Below are positions 1 to 8,788 of a stretch of 64,000 nt of DNA, in pieces. This DNA is from Candidatus Brocadia sinica JPN1 (GTDB lineage Bacteria; Planctomycetota; Brocadiia; Brocadiales; Brocadiaceae), in NCBI RefSeq assembly GCF_000949635.1, contig NZ_BAFN01000001.1, forward strand, positions 2,232,001-2,296,000. The letters are read 5' to 3'. The notes beneath the pieces were generated by a model that was not told the origin of the DNA, did not search any database, and saw only the letters and a list, made by a program, of their open reading frames with translations. The translations under genes and the position numbers were made by a program. Numbering within the stretch: the stretch's first letter is position 1; every line of letters starts with the position of its first letter.

Positions 1-467
1 TTGGTCCCGATATGTCTTTTGACTGAAGACTGATGGATTATCTTATGAACGGACAAGATATCTCCGCAATGTGATCTGAGATTATCTGCGCTGCTTAAGG
101 CAACTGCAAGATCTGCAATGGATGTATCACAGGAAAGGGTTGAATCGATTTTGATTGTTTCTTCCCAGGTTTCCTGGGAAGAATACAGAACATGTTTTCC
201 TATAACTAAATCCCCGATGCCGACTTCTGGCCTTACGCTGCCTGCAAAACCAGAAGAAACCATTAATTGTATCCTGAAGCATTTTGACAGGCGGTGTACT
301 ACATCCGATACATTTTTCCCTATGCCTGTCTGAACAAGGGTTATCGGAAAACCATGAAATTCTGCCTGATAGAATACGGCATGGGCATACCGAATCTTTT
401 TTACGATATTTACTTGCGATTTTAGGGAGGCCATTTCCTGGCTTAATGCAAAAAATACTGCTATCAT
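1..467 (-). CDS. hpnG: Hopanoid-associated nucleoside phosphorylase, partial (HpnG-like)
   Basis: An open frame of 155 codons runs off the left edge, so the C-terminal part is missing. It starts at the ATG at 467-465, preceded by a GGAAG ribosome-binding site. The N-terminus begins MIAVFFALSQEM, and 'SSGFAGSV' near residue 76 followed by 'GIGDLVIG' is the usual phosphate/ribose-binding part of the PNP/UDP family (MTA/SAH-nucleosidase fold). In hopanoid clusters this family (HpnG) removes adenine from adenosylhopane to give ribosylhopane. The divergent neighbour is hpnH, which makes adenosylhopane, and that supports the assignment. A generic MTA/SAH nucleosidase or futalosine hydrolase is the alternative; the missing C-terminus would help decide. 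The frame is identified by translation of the reverse strand. Confidence 0.72.
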   Translation of the reverse strand, partial: MIAVFFALSQEMASLKSQVNIVKKIRYAHAVFYQAEFHGFPITLVQTGIGKNVSDVVHRLSKCFRIQLMVSSGFAGSVRPEVGIGDLVIGKHVLYSSQETWEETIKIDSTLSCDTSIADLAVALSSADNLRSHCGDILSVHKIIHQSSVKRHIGT

Positions 468-601
468 AAATCTTCCTGTCTGATAAGAAACGCATAAATG
501 GAATCAAATTTAATTGAAATTTTCAATATAATTATGAAAAAGTTCTCGCCTGATCAATCACCAGACTACGGAAAACTCAACAGTGACCACTTAAATAATC
601 C

Positions 602-630
602 TTGACAGTATTATCTATTTGATATAGCAT
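602..630 (+). promoter_or_regulatory. Putative sigma-70 promoter of hpnH
   Basis: TTGACA at 602-607 is a perfect -35 hexamer. It is followed after 17 nt by TAGCAT at 625-630, which matches four of six -10 positions. It lies in the 224-bp divergent gap between hpnG and hpnH. Transcription from here would begin near 637, which argues that the longer hpnH frame opening at 632 is not the real start and favours the ATG at 692. Sequence match only. Confidence 0.5.
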
Positions 631-691
631 TTTGTGTTTACGTCTTTGCTCATTATTTTTTGCTTTGTTACAAAATGGAGTTTTCCCTATT

Positions 692-1687
692 ATGAGGGTA
701 TCATTATCATTAGGTTCTTCTTTGACAAAATATCTGATTAAGAACAAGTTTTTATCCAGAGAACGGTTTCCACTGGTATTAATGTTAGAGATTACTCATT
801 TATGCAATCTCGCTTGTGAGGGTTGCGGCCGCATACGGGAGTACCGGGAAACCATGCGGGAGATGTTAAGTCCTGAAGAGTGTATTCAGGCAGTGGAAGA
901 ATGTCCCGCACCTGTTGTCTCTGTTACAGGCGGCGAGCCACTGATGCACCCTGAGATTGATAAAATTATCCGTGGTATCCTGGATAAAAAAAGGCACATC
1001 TATTTGTGTACCAATGGCATCTTATTGGCAGATGCGATAAAAAAACTGAAGCCCAGTAAATATTTTAACATTAATGTTCACATCGATGGCCTTGCTGAAA
1101 CACATGATGCTATTGCAGGGAAAGGGGTCTTTGATCGTGCAACCAGGGCTATTCGGGAGGCAAAACGGGCGGGATTTAATGTCTGCACAAACACAACCAT
1201 ATATAAGAATACCAGTGAAGATGAGATAGAGGAATTGTTTTCATTTCTGGAGGGGTTAGGTGTCGATGGTATGCTGGTTTCCCCTGGCTTTAGTTTTGAA
1301 CACAACGAGAATGAGGTGTTCCTTTGCCGGAATGAGATACAGGAACGATTTGGATTCATTTATGGAATTTCAAAGAAATACAAGATACTGAACTCTCCCC
1401 TGTATTTAAAATTTTTAAAGGGGGAAAGGTACCTAAGGTGTACACCCTGGGGAAATCCAACCCGAAACTATTTAGGCTGGAAAAGCCCTTGTTACCTTAT
1501 TACAGACACTCACTATAAAACCTTTGCTGAGTACATGGAAAATACGGATTGGGAGAAGTATCAGGAAGGCAATGACCCGCGTTGCGAAAATTGTATGATG
1601 CACTGCGGTTTTGAGCCCACAGTAGTGTTAGAAGGTGGAAAACGATTATCTGATATCATTGAAATGGCCAAATGGAGTTTCAGCTAG
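692..1687 (+). CDS. hpnH: Hopanoid biosynthesis radical SAM protein HpnH
   Basis: HpnH joins the 5'-deoxyadenosyl group of SAM to diploptene to give adenosylhopane, the first step of side-chain extension of C35 hopanoids. The radical SAM motif CNLACEGC (Cys at about residues 38, 42 and 45, a CX3CX2C arrangement) is present, followed by GGEP near 80-83, which contacts SAM. 'RFPLVLMLEITHLC' and 'LSPEECIQAVEECPAPVVS' are typical HpnH text. A C-terminal Cys group (CENCMMHC) may bind a further metal or cluster. The frame is open from 632, but ATG 692 has GGAG upstream and matches the family N-terminus, giving 331 residues. It is divergent from hpnG, and shc lies 3 kb downstream on the other strand, separated by an IS66 element. 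Confidence 0.9.
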   Translation: MRVSLSLGSSLTKYLIKNKFLSRERFPLVLMLEITHLCNLACEGCGRIREYRETMREMLSPEECIQAVEECPAPVVSVTGGEPLMHPEIDKIIRGILDKKRHIYLCTNGILLADAIKKLKPSKYFNINVHIDGLAETHDAIAGKGVFDRATRAIREAKRAGFNVCTNTTIYKNTSEDEIEELFSFLEGLGVDGMLVSPGFSFEHNENEVFLCRNEIQERFGFIYGISKKYKILNSPLYLKFLKGERYLRCTPWGNPTRNYLGWKSPCYLITDTHYKTFAEYMENTDWEKYQEGNDPRCENCMMHCGFEPTVVLEGGKRLSDIIEMAKWSFS

Positions 1688-1771
1688 AGAAAATAATCAC
1701 CTTAGCAACTCACGTGGTTGCGGAAGGAAGTGTTGCATCTATACACAGCGTCATTAATCAGATACGAATAT

Positions 1772-1833
1772 GTCATTCCCGCGGAAGCGGGAATCCAGAA
1801 AAATACTGGATTCCGGGTCAAGCCCGGAATGAC
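1772..1833. repeat. Dispersed extragenic palindrome (REP-like)
   Basis: An imperfect inverted repeat starts GTCATTCCCGCGGAAGC and ends AAGCCCGGAATGAC, with inner arms GGAATCCAG and CTGGATTCC. When read through, it translates as the '..VIPAEAGIQ..TGFRVKPGMTD' text often miscalled as a protein. It is a common interspersed repeat type in many bacterial genomes and probably folds as a hairpin in RNA. It lies in the gap after hpnH and just outside the IS66 element. Confidence 0.75.
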
Positions 1834-1930
1834 AGACAGTTGTAAACTTATGTCGCTATGTATAGTTGTCTCGTTTAATTATGTTACAGAGTCCTTGAAC
1901 AGTCCTCTCTTCTGTAAACTCACCCTTACA

Positions 1931-3647
1931 GTATCTATTCAGCGTATATTCGCTCATAATTGCTATGAGCGAACAAAATCAGGCAATTCGCCATGAAATA
2001 GCATCTTTAATGCCTGTCTCAAATTTACCCCTTGTTTTCGACAAGTTGAGAGGTAGCTGCGAATGCGGCAAAAAATCCTGGCTCCCTCCAAAGAACGAAA
2101 GCAGCCCGATATTTTCTGCTGAACCTTTGTCATCCTGATGTCGTTTTCAGCCAAATTATTCGTAAAAGGGACGTTTTTATTGTCCATAAACCTCAGGACA
2201 TCATCCTCATACTTTCGTAATCGTTCCAGAAGATTTCTGGCTTTTGTCCTTTTCACTCGCCCCCTTTTCCCCTTACGGTTTGTTTCATCAGGGGGAGGGC
2301 TTTCGGCTTCTGCGTTTTGCAATATCACCCGGTACCTGTGCCGATATTTTTCAGACTCATCGGCGCCCAACATTCCTCCGGCATCGCATGTTGCACGATT
2401 TATCTCTTCAAGCAAGGCCTTCATCTCTTTCGCCCACTGCTGCTTATTGTCCTCTTCCCACACACCCTCTAATTCTCTCAGGTGGTGCGCATTACAGAGC
2501 GCGTGCGTACAGGGATAGGTGTAATACGCCTTCAAATGGTCGTGACAAAGAATCCCACGAAATTGGGGCAATATTCCTATGCTATCTATTGCCTCTGTCC
2601 CTCTCCCTTCGTGAGGATAAAAACATGTCCACTGCCTATTGGATGCGCTATGCAACCAATATCTATCCCCGTTCTTGTTAATACTCGTTTCATCCACATG
2701 CAACACCTCTGACTTGGTGAGTTCTGCTTTGCTTTTCTCCTCAAAGATTTCCAGATATTCGTAGGCTTCCTGATTAAAATTGTACAAGGAACCTTCACTC
2801 ACCGGCATCGACATCTGCTCTTCAAAATACTCCTGAATCCTCTTGTAGGGTATCAGTTGATACTGTGACATATATACTGCATGCGCCTTCAAATCCGCCC
2901 CATACTGCGCCGCCTTTGTTATTCCTTCAGGAAAGGGCGCGATAAATCGGTTCCCCTCCGCGTCCTCTACTATCTCTGCACGATACTCTGTTACCTCCCG
3001 TGAAATCTTCATATCAAACACCTGGCGCGCTTCGTAACCCACCACCGTATATTCCCCACGCGGCAACTTCCTTTGGTCTACTTTTATCACTTCCACCTTA
3101 TCAGGGTTCTCAACCCTTTTCAGCGTCACCCCCTCACGACCCTTTTGTCCACCCGCCTTCCTCTCGCCCTTCGCCTTGCTTTCTCTCTTGCGATTCGGAT
3201 CACTTGAGGGAGGCTTACTGCTGTTGCGACTGTTACGGTTTAAACGACCAACCAGCAGCGTTATTACTACTACCAATAACTCTACCATGGACCTCATGGC
3301 TGGCGACAGCACTTTCTCTTCAGAAAGAAGCTTCTCTACTTTTTGGAGCGTTACCTCTATGTCTATATTGTCTATCGTCAATGAATCCGCCTGTATGATG
3401 AGCCACCCATTTATTTACTGCGGCTATTATATCACAGGCTTTTTCATCCTTTTTATTGGCGCTATAAGACACGACAAAAGCACGAATTCCTCTTACCAAC
3501 ACCAGCCTGTCCATGTCTGTGCTCTCTCCTCATGTAGGCTGTACTAACCACCTCTACAGGCCATATATGCCACAAACTAATCCAAACGACTCTCTGTCCC
3601 GGATATCCTGTCAAACATATTTTAAAATATTTTCACTGAATAGTTAC
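1931..3647 (-). mobile_element. Complete IS66-family insertion sequence with 8-bp target duplication
   Basis: The left end reads GTATCTATTCAG (1931-1942), and the reverse complement of the right end reads GTAACTATTCAG (3647-3636), so the terminal inverted repeats match at 11 of 12 positions. The flanks at 1923-1930 and 3648-3655 are both CCCTTACA, an exact 8-bp direct repeat. IS66 elements characteristically have GTAA-type ends and make 8-bp duplications, so the boundaries are well supported. The element is 1717 bp with one large transposase gene and about 266 bp of leader. The exact duplication suggests a fairly recent insertion. It appears to have landed in the 3' part of the broken gene at 3687-4431. 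Confidence 0.92.
1963..3381 (-). CDS. tnpC: IS66-family transposase (TnpC type)
   Basis: This DDE transposase has 472 residues. A short N-terminal helical region is followed by 'NSRNSSKPPSSDPNRK' (about 51-64), the hallmark of IS66 transposases, and then a basic linker. Candidate catalytic acids are D230 (in 'HVDETS'), D281 (in 'CHDHLKAYY') and E412 (in 'NNLAENDIRM'). 'ALCNAHHLREL' near 295-304 is the usual Cys/His segment. The frame is uninterrupted, so the enzyme may be active. There are no tnpA or tnpB companions inside the element, which makes it a single-gene IS66 variant. A short frame on the same strand (3320-3514) overlaps the start, but I see no reason to call it a gene. Confidence 0.9.
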   Translation of the reverse strand: MTIDNIDIEVTLQKVEKLLSEEKVLSPAMRSMVELLVVVITLLVGRLNRNSRNSSKPPSSDPNRKRESKAKGERKAGGQKGREGVTLKRVENPDKVEVIKVDQRKLPRGEYTVVGYEARQVFDMKISREVTEYRAEIVEDAEGNRFIAPFPEGITKAAQYGADLKAHAVYMSQYQLIPYKRIQEYFEEQMSMPVSEGSLYNFNQEAYEYLEIFEEKSKAELTKSEVLHVDETSINKNGDRYWLHSASNRQWTCFYPHEGRGTEAIDSIGILPQFRGILCHDHLKAYYTYPCTHALCNAHHLRELEGVWEEDNKQQWAKEMKALLEEINRATCDAGGMLGADESEKYRHRYRVILQNAEAESPPPDETNRKGKRGRVKRTKARNLLERLRKYEDDVLRFMDNKNVPFTNNLAENDIRMTKVQQKISGCFRSLEGARIFCRIRSYLSTCRKQGVNLRQALKMLFHGELPDFVRS

Positions 3648-3686
3648 CCCTTACAAAACTCTGGATCCCTTGTTGTAGGAGTTAAA

Positions 3687-4431
3687 TCATATGCCCCCCC
3701 TTCCTATTTCAAAGATGCGAGGACGTATCTTATTTAAATCGGCATCATCTTCATTTAAGATGCCCAGTGTCTGTAACGCAGCAACAAAGACGGAAGTTTG
3801 ATAGGTGGATCTAAACGGAGGAACATCTCGTTGCCATTTACCAGGAAATTCCAGTCCATAACTCGATGCGGCGATCAGGTTCCTTGTAAAAGGTAATTCT
3901 GTGTATGCCAGAGGCGTGCGTCAAGGTCTGTGGTAAAAAAGATGGTGTTAGGAAATTCATTACGAAGCGCTTGCAATATCAGCGTATCCTGACGATACCA
4001 CTCGTATGGAACTAGACGTTCTTCCCCATTAATCTCTGCTTTAAACGCTCCAATATGTGTTTCATTCCTGGGTTGATATCCGGCAACATGAAGCGCTGAA
4101 AGCACGGCATATCGAGTTCTCTGTCGCTCCTCTGCATCTTCTGTATAATGACCATCAGTAATCATAACGGGCATGATCAATACCTTCTTAATATCTTTTT
4201 GAGGTATGAATATCTTTGAACAGGGGTCATTGATATTACGAATTGTAAAATCTTGATGTGACACCTTGGCATCTTTTCTATAACTTTCAACGGCTTGAAA
4301 TGGATCCTGCCACAGACGGGCAAGCACCTTTTCCTCATCTACCTGCCGTTCCATCCACCTGCGATAATTGCAGCAATAAGCAGGGTAATAGAAAATGGAA
4401 ACGATGCTTGTTGCTCTTGTTGTTCGGTCAT
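3687..4431 (-). pseudogene. Frameshifted unknown gene, probably cut by the IS66 element
   Basis: Three coding-looking pieces lie in order in different frames. An N-terminus begins at ATG 4431 (MTEQQEQQASFPF, then a hydrophobic segment) and breaks near 4365. A 159-residue middle piece (3875-4354) contains 'RLWQDPFQAVES' and 'FFTTDLDARLWH'. A C-terminal piece continues in a third frame from about 3905 ('ELPFTRNLIAASSYGLEFPG') to 3687. At 3694-3700 a run of seven G on the coding strand precedes the stop. With one G fewer the frame would read 'FEIGRGAYDLTP' and run on into the IS66 target site at 3655, so the original gene may have ended left of the element near 1856. The function is unknown. True decay is likely, but sequencing errors in homopolymers cannot be excluded. 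Confidence 0.6.
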
Positions 4432-4551
4432 AGTTATGGTATTAATTTTTTGAAATAAAAAGGATGCAAAGTTAAATAGCTATTATGTTTGTTCAGCAAA
4501 GAATCAAATAGGTGGATAAAAAATTATGCCCCTTTTTTCTTGTCCTAAAAA

Positions 4552-4604
4552 TAAAAAAGCCGTACTGCAATATATTCATAGCAAACATCTTTGGCAGTAA
4601 GGCT
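4552..4604 (-). terminator. Intrinsic terminator below the riboswitch
   Basis: Read on the minus strand, AGCCTTACTGC (4604-4594) pairs with GCAGTACGGCT (4568-4558) with one mismatched step, around a loop of about 25 nt. Six T and more T-rich sequence follow (4557-4552). It lies directly below the cyclic-di-GMP riboswitch aptamer and above the broken gene, which is where a riboswitch-controlled terminator would sit. It would also end shc transcripts. Confidence 0.65.
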
Positions 4605-4611
4605 GTCTTTT

Positions 4612-4708
4612 TCAAAGCCGTTTGAACGGTTTAAGCGGTTTAAACCGCTTACAAGACCCTGTCCTTTGCGTCCCCTGATCGCTCAGGGTTTGCCCTTATC
4701 GTGATGTG
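4612..4708 (-). promoter_or_regulatory. Cyclic-di-GMP-I (GEMM-I) riboswitch aptamer
   Basis: The minus strand reads AGGGCAAACC, then a CCTGA/TCAGG stem closed by the tetraloop GCGA, then GGGGACGCAAAG. This is the conserved core of the GEMM-I class: GGGCAAACC, a GNRA-capped stem, and GGGACGCAAAG. A second helical region follows that includes the perfect palindrome AAGCGGTTTAAACCGCTT (4633-4650) and the arms CCG/CGG. An intrinsic terminator follows at 4552-4604, so the natural target is the minus-strand gene starting at 4431, now broken. Identification is from the consensus core; the second stem fits less cleanly than the first and the 3' limit is approximate. Confidence 0.78.
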
Positions 4709-4742
4709 AATTTTTCAGTGGAAACAGACAAAGTGTGCCACG

Positions 4743-6809
4743 TCACACCTTGTTATGTATGGAATTGCGATATCTCCCCAATGCCATCAAGGGGAAATAG
4801 TTGCGATACATATGGTATTTTAAATAAAAGACCTTAGGGAAACCCGTTGCGGTAAATTCAACTTCATCCCAGCTTCCGTCTTCTTTTTGTTTCATTAATA
4901 AAAATTTTATACCCCTTTCTACTGCATCAGAATGTATCTCACCTGCGGCCATTAAACCCAACAAAGCCCACGCCGTCTGCGAAGGCGTACTTTTGCCAAT
5001 TGCCTTAAGGAATGGGTCATCATACGATTTTATCGTCTCGCCCCATCCCCCATCGGAATTTTGGACACTTTTCAACCACGCAACGGCCTTTTTGATATAC
5101 GGCTTGTTCATGTCCTCTCCAACTGCTGCAAGTCCGGCGAGCACAGACCATGTGCCGTAAATATAGTTTGCGCCCCAACGCCCAAACCATGTTCCGTCTT
5201 TTTCCTGTTCTTTTTTGAGAAATTCTATCGCCATGCGAATCTGGCCCGAGGTCTTACTAAACCCAATACGACCTAAAAATTCTGTACATCGGGCAGTAAC
5301 ATCGCTCGTACTCGGGTCTAATAATGCATTAAAATCCGCAAACGGTATGTGATTGAGAATAGCTCTGTTATTGTTGCGGTCAAATGCGCCCCAACCTCCA
5401 TCATCACATTGCATAGCCATAATCCATCGTAATCCACGTAAAACCGATGCCTCCTTGTGGGCAGTTTCAGGCAATGATACCCGCTGTAATGCCATAAGCA
5501 CGGCCGCACTGTCGTCGGTATCGGGATAAAACTCGTTTGCATATTGGAAATACCAGCCGCTCGGTTCTTCCACCTTGCACTTTAAAGCCCAATCTCCAAA
5601 ATTCCTGACTTCCTTGCTGATGAGCCATCGCCCTGCTTTTTGTAATGCCGGATCGCTGCCGGGTATCCCCGAGTCATGAAGCGCAATGATTGCCCATGCC
5701 GTATCCCAGACAGGCGATACGCATGGTTGTAAATAGAGTTTATTCACTTCGTATACAACCAGGTTTTCTACCTCTTGCAACTGGCTCTTTAATGCGGGGT
5801 GGTCATCCGGATATCCAAGGCATTTCATGGCAAAGATCGAGTTGACCATTGCGGGCCATATAGCCCCTAAACCACCGGATTTTTCCACATGGTCCAGCAT
5901 CCATTTTTCTGCCTTGCGGAGGGCCATCCTTCTGATAAATTTAATGGGTTGCTGTTCATATCTCCTGAAAATACTATCGGCATCAATAAAGAAATTATGC
6001 CAGCTCAATCCCGATTGGTCCCGCTTAATACGGTAAACTACCTTTTCGCGCGGGATCAGGTAAAGTTCCTTCAGCATGTCATCCCCTACCGGAATATGCG
6101 GCTTTTTAGCTATGGCAATGGAAAGGGGAACAACAATACATCTCGACCAATACGACATCTCGTAGATGCTAAAATAAAAACCCGGTGGAAACAGGATCAT
6201 TTCGGCCGGAACAGCGGGTACGGCCTGCCAATCAACCTGTCCAAACATGGCAAGATAAATCTTCGTAAAACAGTTGGCCTTCATGATGCCGCCCATCTCA
6301 AGGATGCGCTTCCTGGCTTTTTGCATAAAGGGTTCGTTTGCAGAGTATCCTGCCAATTTCAAGGCAAAATAGGCCTTTACCGAAGCGCTGATTTCGCTCG
6401 GCCCTCCGTAATAAATATTCCACCCCCCGTCAGAGATCTGATGTTCACAGAGTAGATTCGCTGCCAATCTTTGTTTTTCCTGGTTTACCTTTCCAAGAAA
6501 ATGCATGAGCATGATGTATTCAGATGTTATGGTAGTATCTGCCTCTAAGATTCCCACCCAATGTCCATCAGACCGGTTTTGATTGCGGAGAAGGTATTGT
6601 TGTGCCCTATATATGGTAATGTCTAGGGGATTTTTTGTTGACAACGGAGTATGGAAACCTGCCCCAAGAGGCATACTTTCGAATCTTAATTCATGCTCGG
6701 ATAATTCAGGAATAGGGTGATTGCCGTTCCCGTTCCCATTTCCGTTGCCGTTGAATTTATGGATACTTGTTTCCAATCGTTCAAAAAAGCTAATTAAGAA
6801 ATTTCTCAT
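4743..6809 (-). CDS. shc: Squalene-hopene cyclase
   Basis: This enzyme cyclises squalene to hopene/diplopterol on the membrane surface, the committed step to hopanoids. The 688-residue length is usual for the family. The catalytic acid motif DTDD is at about 430-433 ('FYPDTDDSAA'), and QW repeats include 'QNSDGGWG' near 595, 'DDGGWGAFDR' near 470 and 'QISDGGWN' near 125. 'SPVWDTAWA' near 365-372 is also typical. The N-terminus carries a run of alternating Asn-Gly (about residues 20-30), encoded by a near-perfect hexanucleotide repeat, which is not part of the conserved fold. The riboswitch and terminator lie just downstream, and a MscS-type gene lies upstream on the same strand. Confidence 0.95.
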   Translation of the reverse strand: MRNFLISFFERLETSIHKFNGNGNGNGNGNHPIPELSEHELRFESMPLGAGFHTPLSTKNPLDITIYRAQQYLLRNQNRSDGHWVGILEADTTITSEYIMLMHFLGKVNQEKQRLAANLLCEHQISDGGWNIYYGGPSEISASVKAYFALKLAGYSANEPFMQKARKRILEMGGIMKANCFTKIYLAMFGQVDWQAVPAVPAEMILFPPGFYFSIYEMSYWSRCIVVPLSIAIAKKPHIPVGDDMLKELYLIPREKVVYRIKRDQSGLSWHNFFIDADSIFRRYEQQPIKFIRRMALRKAEKWMLDHVEKSGGLGAIWPAMVNSIFAMKCLGYPDDHPALKSQLQEVENLVVYEVNKLYLQPCVSPVWDTAWAIIALHDSGIPGSDPALQKAGRWLISKEVRNFGDWALKCKVEEPSGWYFQYANEFYPDTDDSAAVLMALQRVSLPETAHKEASVLRGLRWIMAMQCDDGGWGAFDRNNNRAILNHIPFADFNALLDPSTSDVTARCTEFLGRIGFSKTSGQIRMAIEFLKKEQEKDGTWFGRWGANYIYGTWSVLAGLAAVGEDMNKPYIKKAVAWLKSVQNSDGGWGETIKSYDDPFLKAIGKSTPSQTAWALLGLMAAGEIHSDAVERGIKFLLMKQKEDGSWDEVEFTATGFPKVFYLKYHMYRNYFPLMALGRYRNSIHNKV

Positions 6810-7021
6810 ACTTTAGAATCTCCCAAACAACACTCCAATATCAATTTATTATCATTCTAAAATAGTAAGTAGATGATTACCATAAGGTTAAGGAAATACT
6901 TTGGCCAACAAAATAACAAATTTAGGAATTAATTGCAAGGAAAACTTACATTGTTACTAAATTTCTTGATAGAAAATACCTTCTGTTATTTTTCTATTGA
7001 AACAGGCCAAGGTGTCGACCA

Positions 7022-8788
7022 TCAAGATGAAGTCTCTGTGACCTTTGCGGTATCTGTGGTGGGTTGAATCGGCACAGAAATTCTTTGCTGAGACTGAGAT
7101 GGAGCAGTATGGATGGTGTATGTCGTGTAAGGAATTTCCCACCCAAATTTATTGCATGTGTTTAATGCAATTTTTTGAATGATTCGGGAAAGTTTATAAT
7201 AATCTTTTGCAACCTGCCCCGAAAAATCAGCAAGAATTATATAGTCGAGAGATGAATCGCCGACTGCTTTAAATTCCACAGTAAGCTTGATGATGTCATT
7301 CCCATAACCTTCGTTTATAAGCCCAGCCTTTATCATTTCTCTCAGTTTATCAGGAATTTCTGTAGTGCTTATTGACTGATACTGGTAATCAATACCAAAG
7401 GTAACATTAACGCGAAAATTCCTGGAAATATTCGTTGGATTTTGTTTCAAAAATTCTTCCGTAGGATAAGTTTTATAACTGCCACCGCCGATAATAAGTT
7501 GTACAGTCTCGGGAGTCTGTGTAACCACCCTACCCATTGTCCCATCTGCCAGAAGCACCCAATCGTTTTCTTTGCAAGGAAACCAGGGTTCATCCGGATG
7601 ATATGGGCGCGATCTGATATCTTTCAAATCCCGTATGGGAATCCTGAGCATTCCACCCTTCAATTCCGGATTAACCAGGAGGGTATAGAGGTGCAACGAA
7701 GCCACCTTCCATGGAAGACCATTGTATATCACGCGTTCATTTTCCTTCACAGTTCCAAGGTTTAATAAAAGGGTGCCTTGTTCATAGAAACGAGGAAGAG
7801 TTTGTTTCGCCGCCCAAATAAGCCCTATAATAAAAATGAATGCAATACCCAAAAGTACCCAATCACCGCAAATATACAATACGATCAATAATGCCCCGGT
7901 AGCGCCGACAAATGTGAGTACATAATATAACACTTCTGCAAGGCGAATGTAAAACGAACTCGCCACCGTCTTGTGAATAAAACTGCCTCTATAGATATGC
8001 CGGTGAATGTAACGAAGCAAAAAGAATACAAAAAGGAATGCTAATACGGATAAGACAAAATTTCTCCCCCGGCTTTTGAAAAATACCTGCACGATATTTT
8101 TGCTCGATTCAAGAAAAGATTTCCTTTCACTCAATTTATCAGCCAATTGGTATTTTGCCACGGTAAGCTGGCTTGAAATTTGTTTTCCTTTATTATACCA
8201 TTCAGTTTCAAGGTCAATGAGTTGATTTTTCAGATTTTCACCCTTCACTTGAGCAGCAAGATTGTGGATATTTTCTATGGCATTTCTTACCAGGAAAATT
8301 TGCTTTTCGTAGTAATCCACTTGTGTCCGCAGATTTTCAATTAACCGTGGGCGGGCAGTTATGCTTTTCAAGTCATTAATAATCGGCCCTATCAGGGTTT
8401 GGATTTCCTCCTTCCAGTCAAAACGTTTTTGAGGTTTTGCATAAAACGTCTCCAAATCCAGACCAGTTGCAATTTCCTCAAAATTTACCCTGAGAGATTC
8501 CAATCGTTCATTCAGTTTATCAATTTCTTTCGATATTTCTGATCTCTCTTCATGTGTTTCCGCCTCATGGAGTTTCGTTTTTTTGTCTTCGATTTCTTTC
8601 CCTAATTCCCTAATTACTTGAATAACGCCGGTAAGGGCGTCTATTGTATTCACCGATCCTGTGGCATCCGGGTTACCGGCAGCAGGGAGTTCCCGGTTTT
8701 CTGCTTGCCCGCATACCGGGATATTCTTCAAAAAAAGGAAAGACGAAATGACGATAAGAAGCGCAATAAGACCTGTCTTCGCTTTCAT
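7022..8788 (-). CDS. MscS-family mechanosensitive channel with N-terminal coiled coil
   Basis: The frame is open from 9010, but the ATG at 8788 has GGAGG upstream and opens on a clear signal peptide (MKAKTGLIALLIVISSFLFL), giving 588 residues. After the signal comes a long periplasmic helical/coiled-coil region rich in Glu, Lys and Leu (about 60-250). Several membrane segments follow ('FVLSVLAFLFVFFLL', 'VLYYVLTFVGATGALLIVLYI', 'VLLGIAFIFIIGLIWAA'), then a soluble beta-rich MscS-like domain ('PCKENDWVLLADGTMGRVV'). It probably releases osmolytes on membrane tension. The usual NxxxG pattern of the pore helix is not obvious, so I call the family rather than a subtype. It is 212 bp upstream of shc on the same strand, and co-transcription is uncertain. 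Confidence 0.72.
   Translation of the reverse strand: MKAKTGLIALLIVISSFLFLKNIPVCGQAENRELPAAGNPDATGSVNTIDALTGVIQVIRELGKEIEDKKTKLHEAETHEERSEISKEIDKLNERLESLRVNFEEIATGLDLETFYAKPQKRFDWKEEIQTLIGPIINDLKSITARPRLIENLRTQVDYYEKQIFLVRNAIENIHNLAAQVKGENLKNQLIDLETEWYNKGKQISSQLTVAKYQLADKLSERKSFLESSKNIVQVFFKSRGRNFVLSVLAFLFVFFLLRYIHRHIYRGSFIHKTVASSFYIRLAEVLYYVLTFVGATGALLIVLYICGDWVLLGIAFIFIIGLIWAAKQTLPRFYEQGTLLLNLGTVKENERVIYNGLPWKVASLHLYTLLVNPELKGGMLRIPIRDLKDIRSRPYHPDEPWFPCKENDWVLLADGTMGRVVTQTPETVQLIIGGGSYKTYPTEEFLKQNPTNISRNFRVNVTFGIDYQYQSISTTEIPDKLREMIKAGLINEGYGNDIIKLTVEFKAVGDSSLDYIILADFSGQVAKDYYKLSRIIQKIALNTCNKFGWEIPYTTYTIHTAPSQSQQRISVPIQPTTDTAKVTETSS

Noticed and set aside
127-507. Minus-strand 126-codon frame at the left edge
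   Set aside because: It is out of frame with the clear phosphorylase reading, which uses ATG 467 and has a ribosome-binding site.
1718-1996. Plus-strand frame of 92 codons after hpnH
   Set aside because: Its middle is the translated REP-like palindrome and its end enters the IS66 terminal repeat.
3320-3514. Minus-strand frame overlapping the IS66 transposase start
   Set aside because: No ribosome-binding site or family match; it is probably the leader of the element, not an accessory gene.
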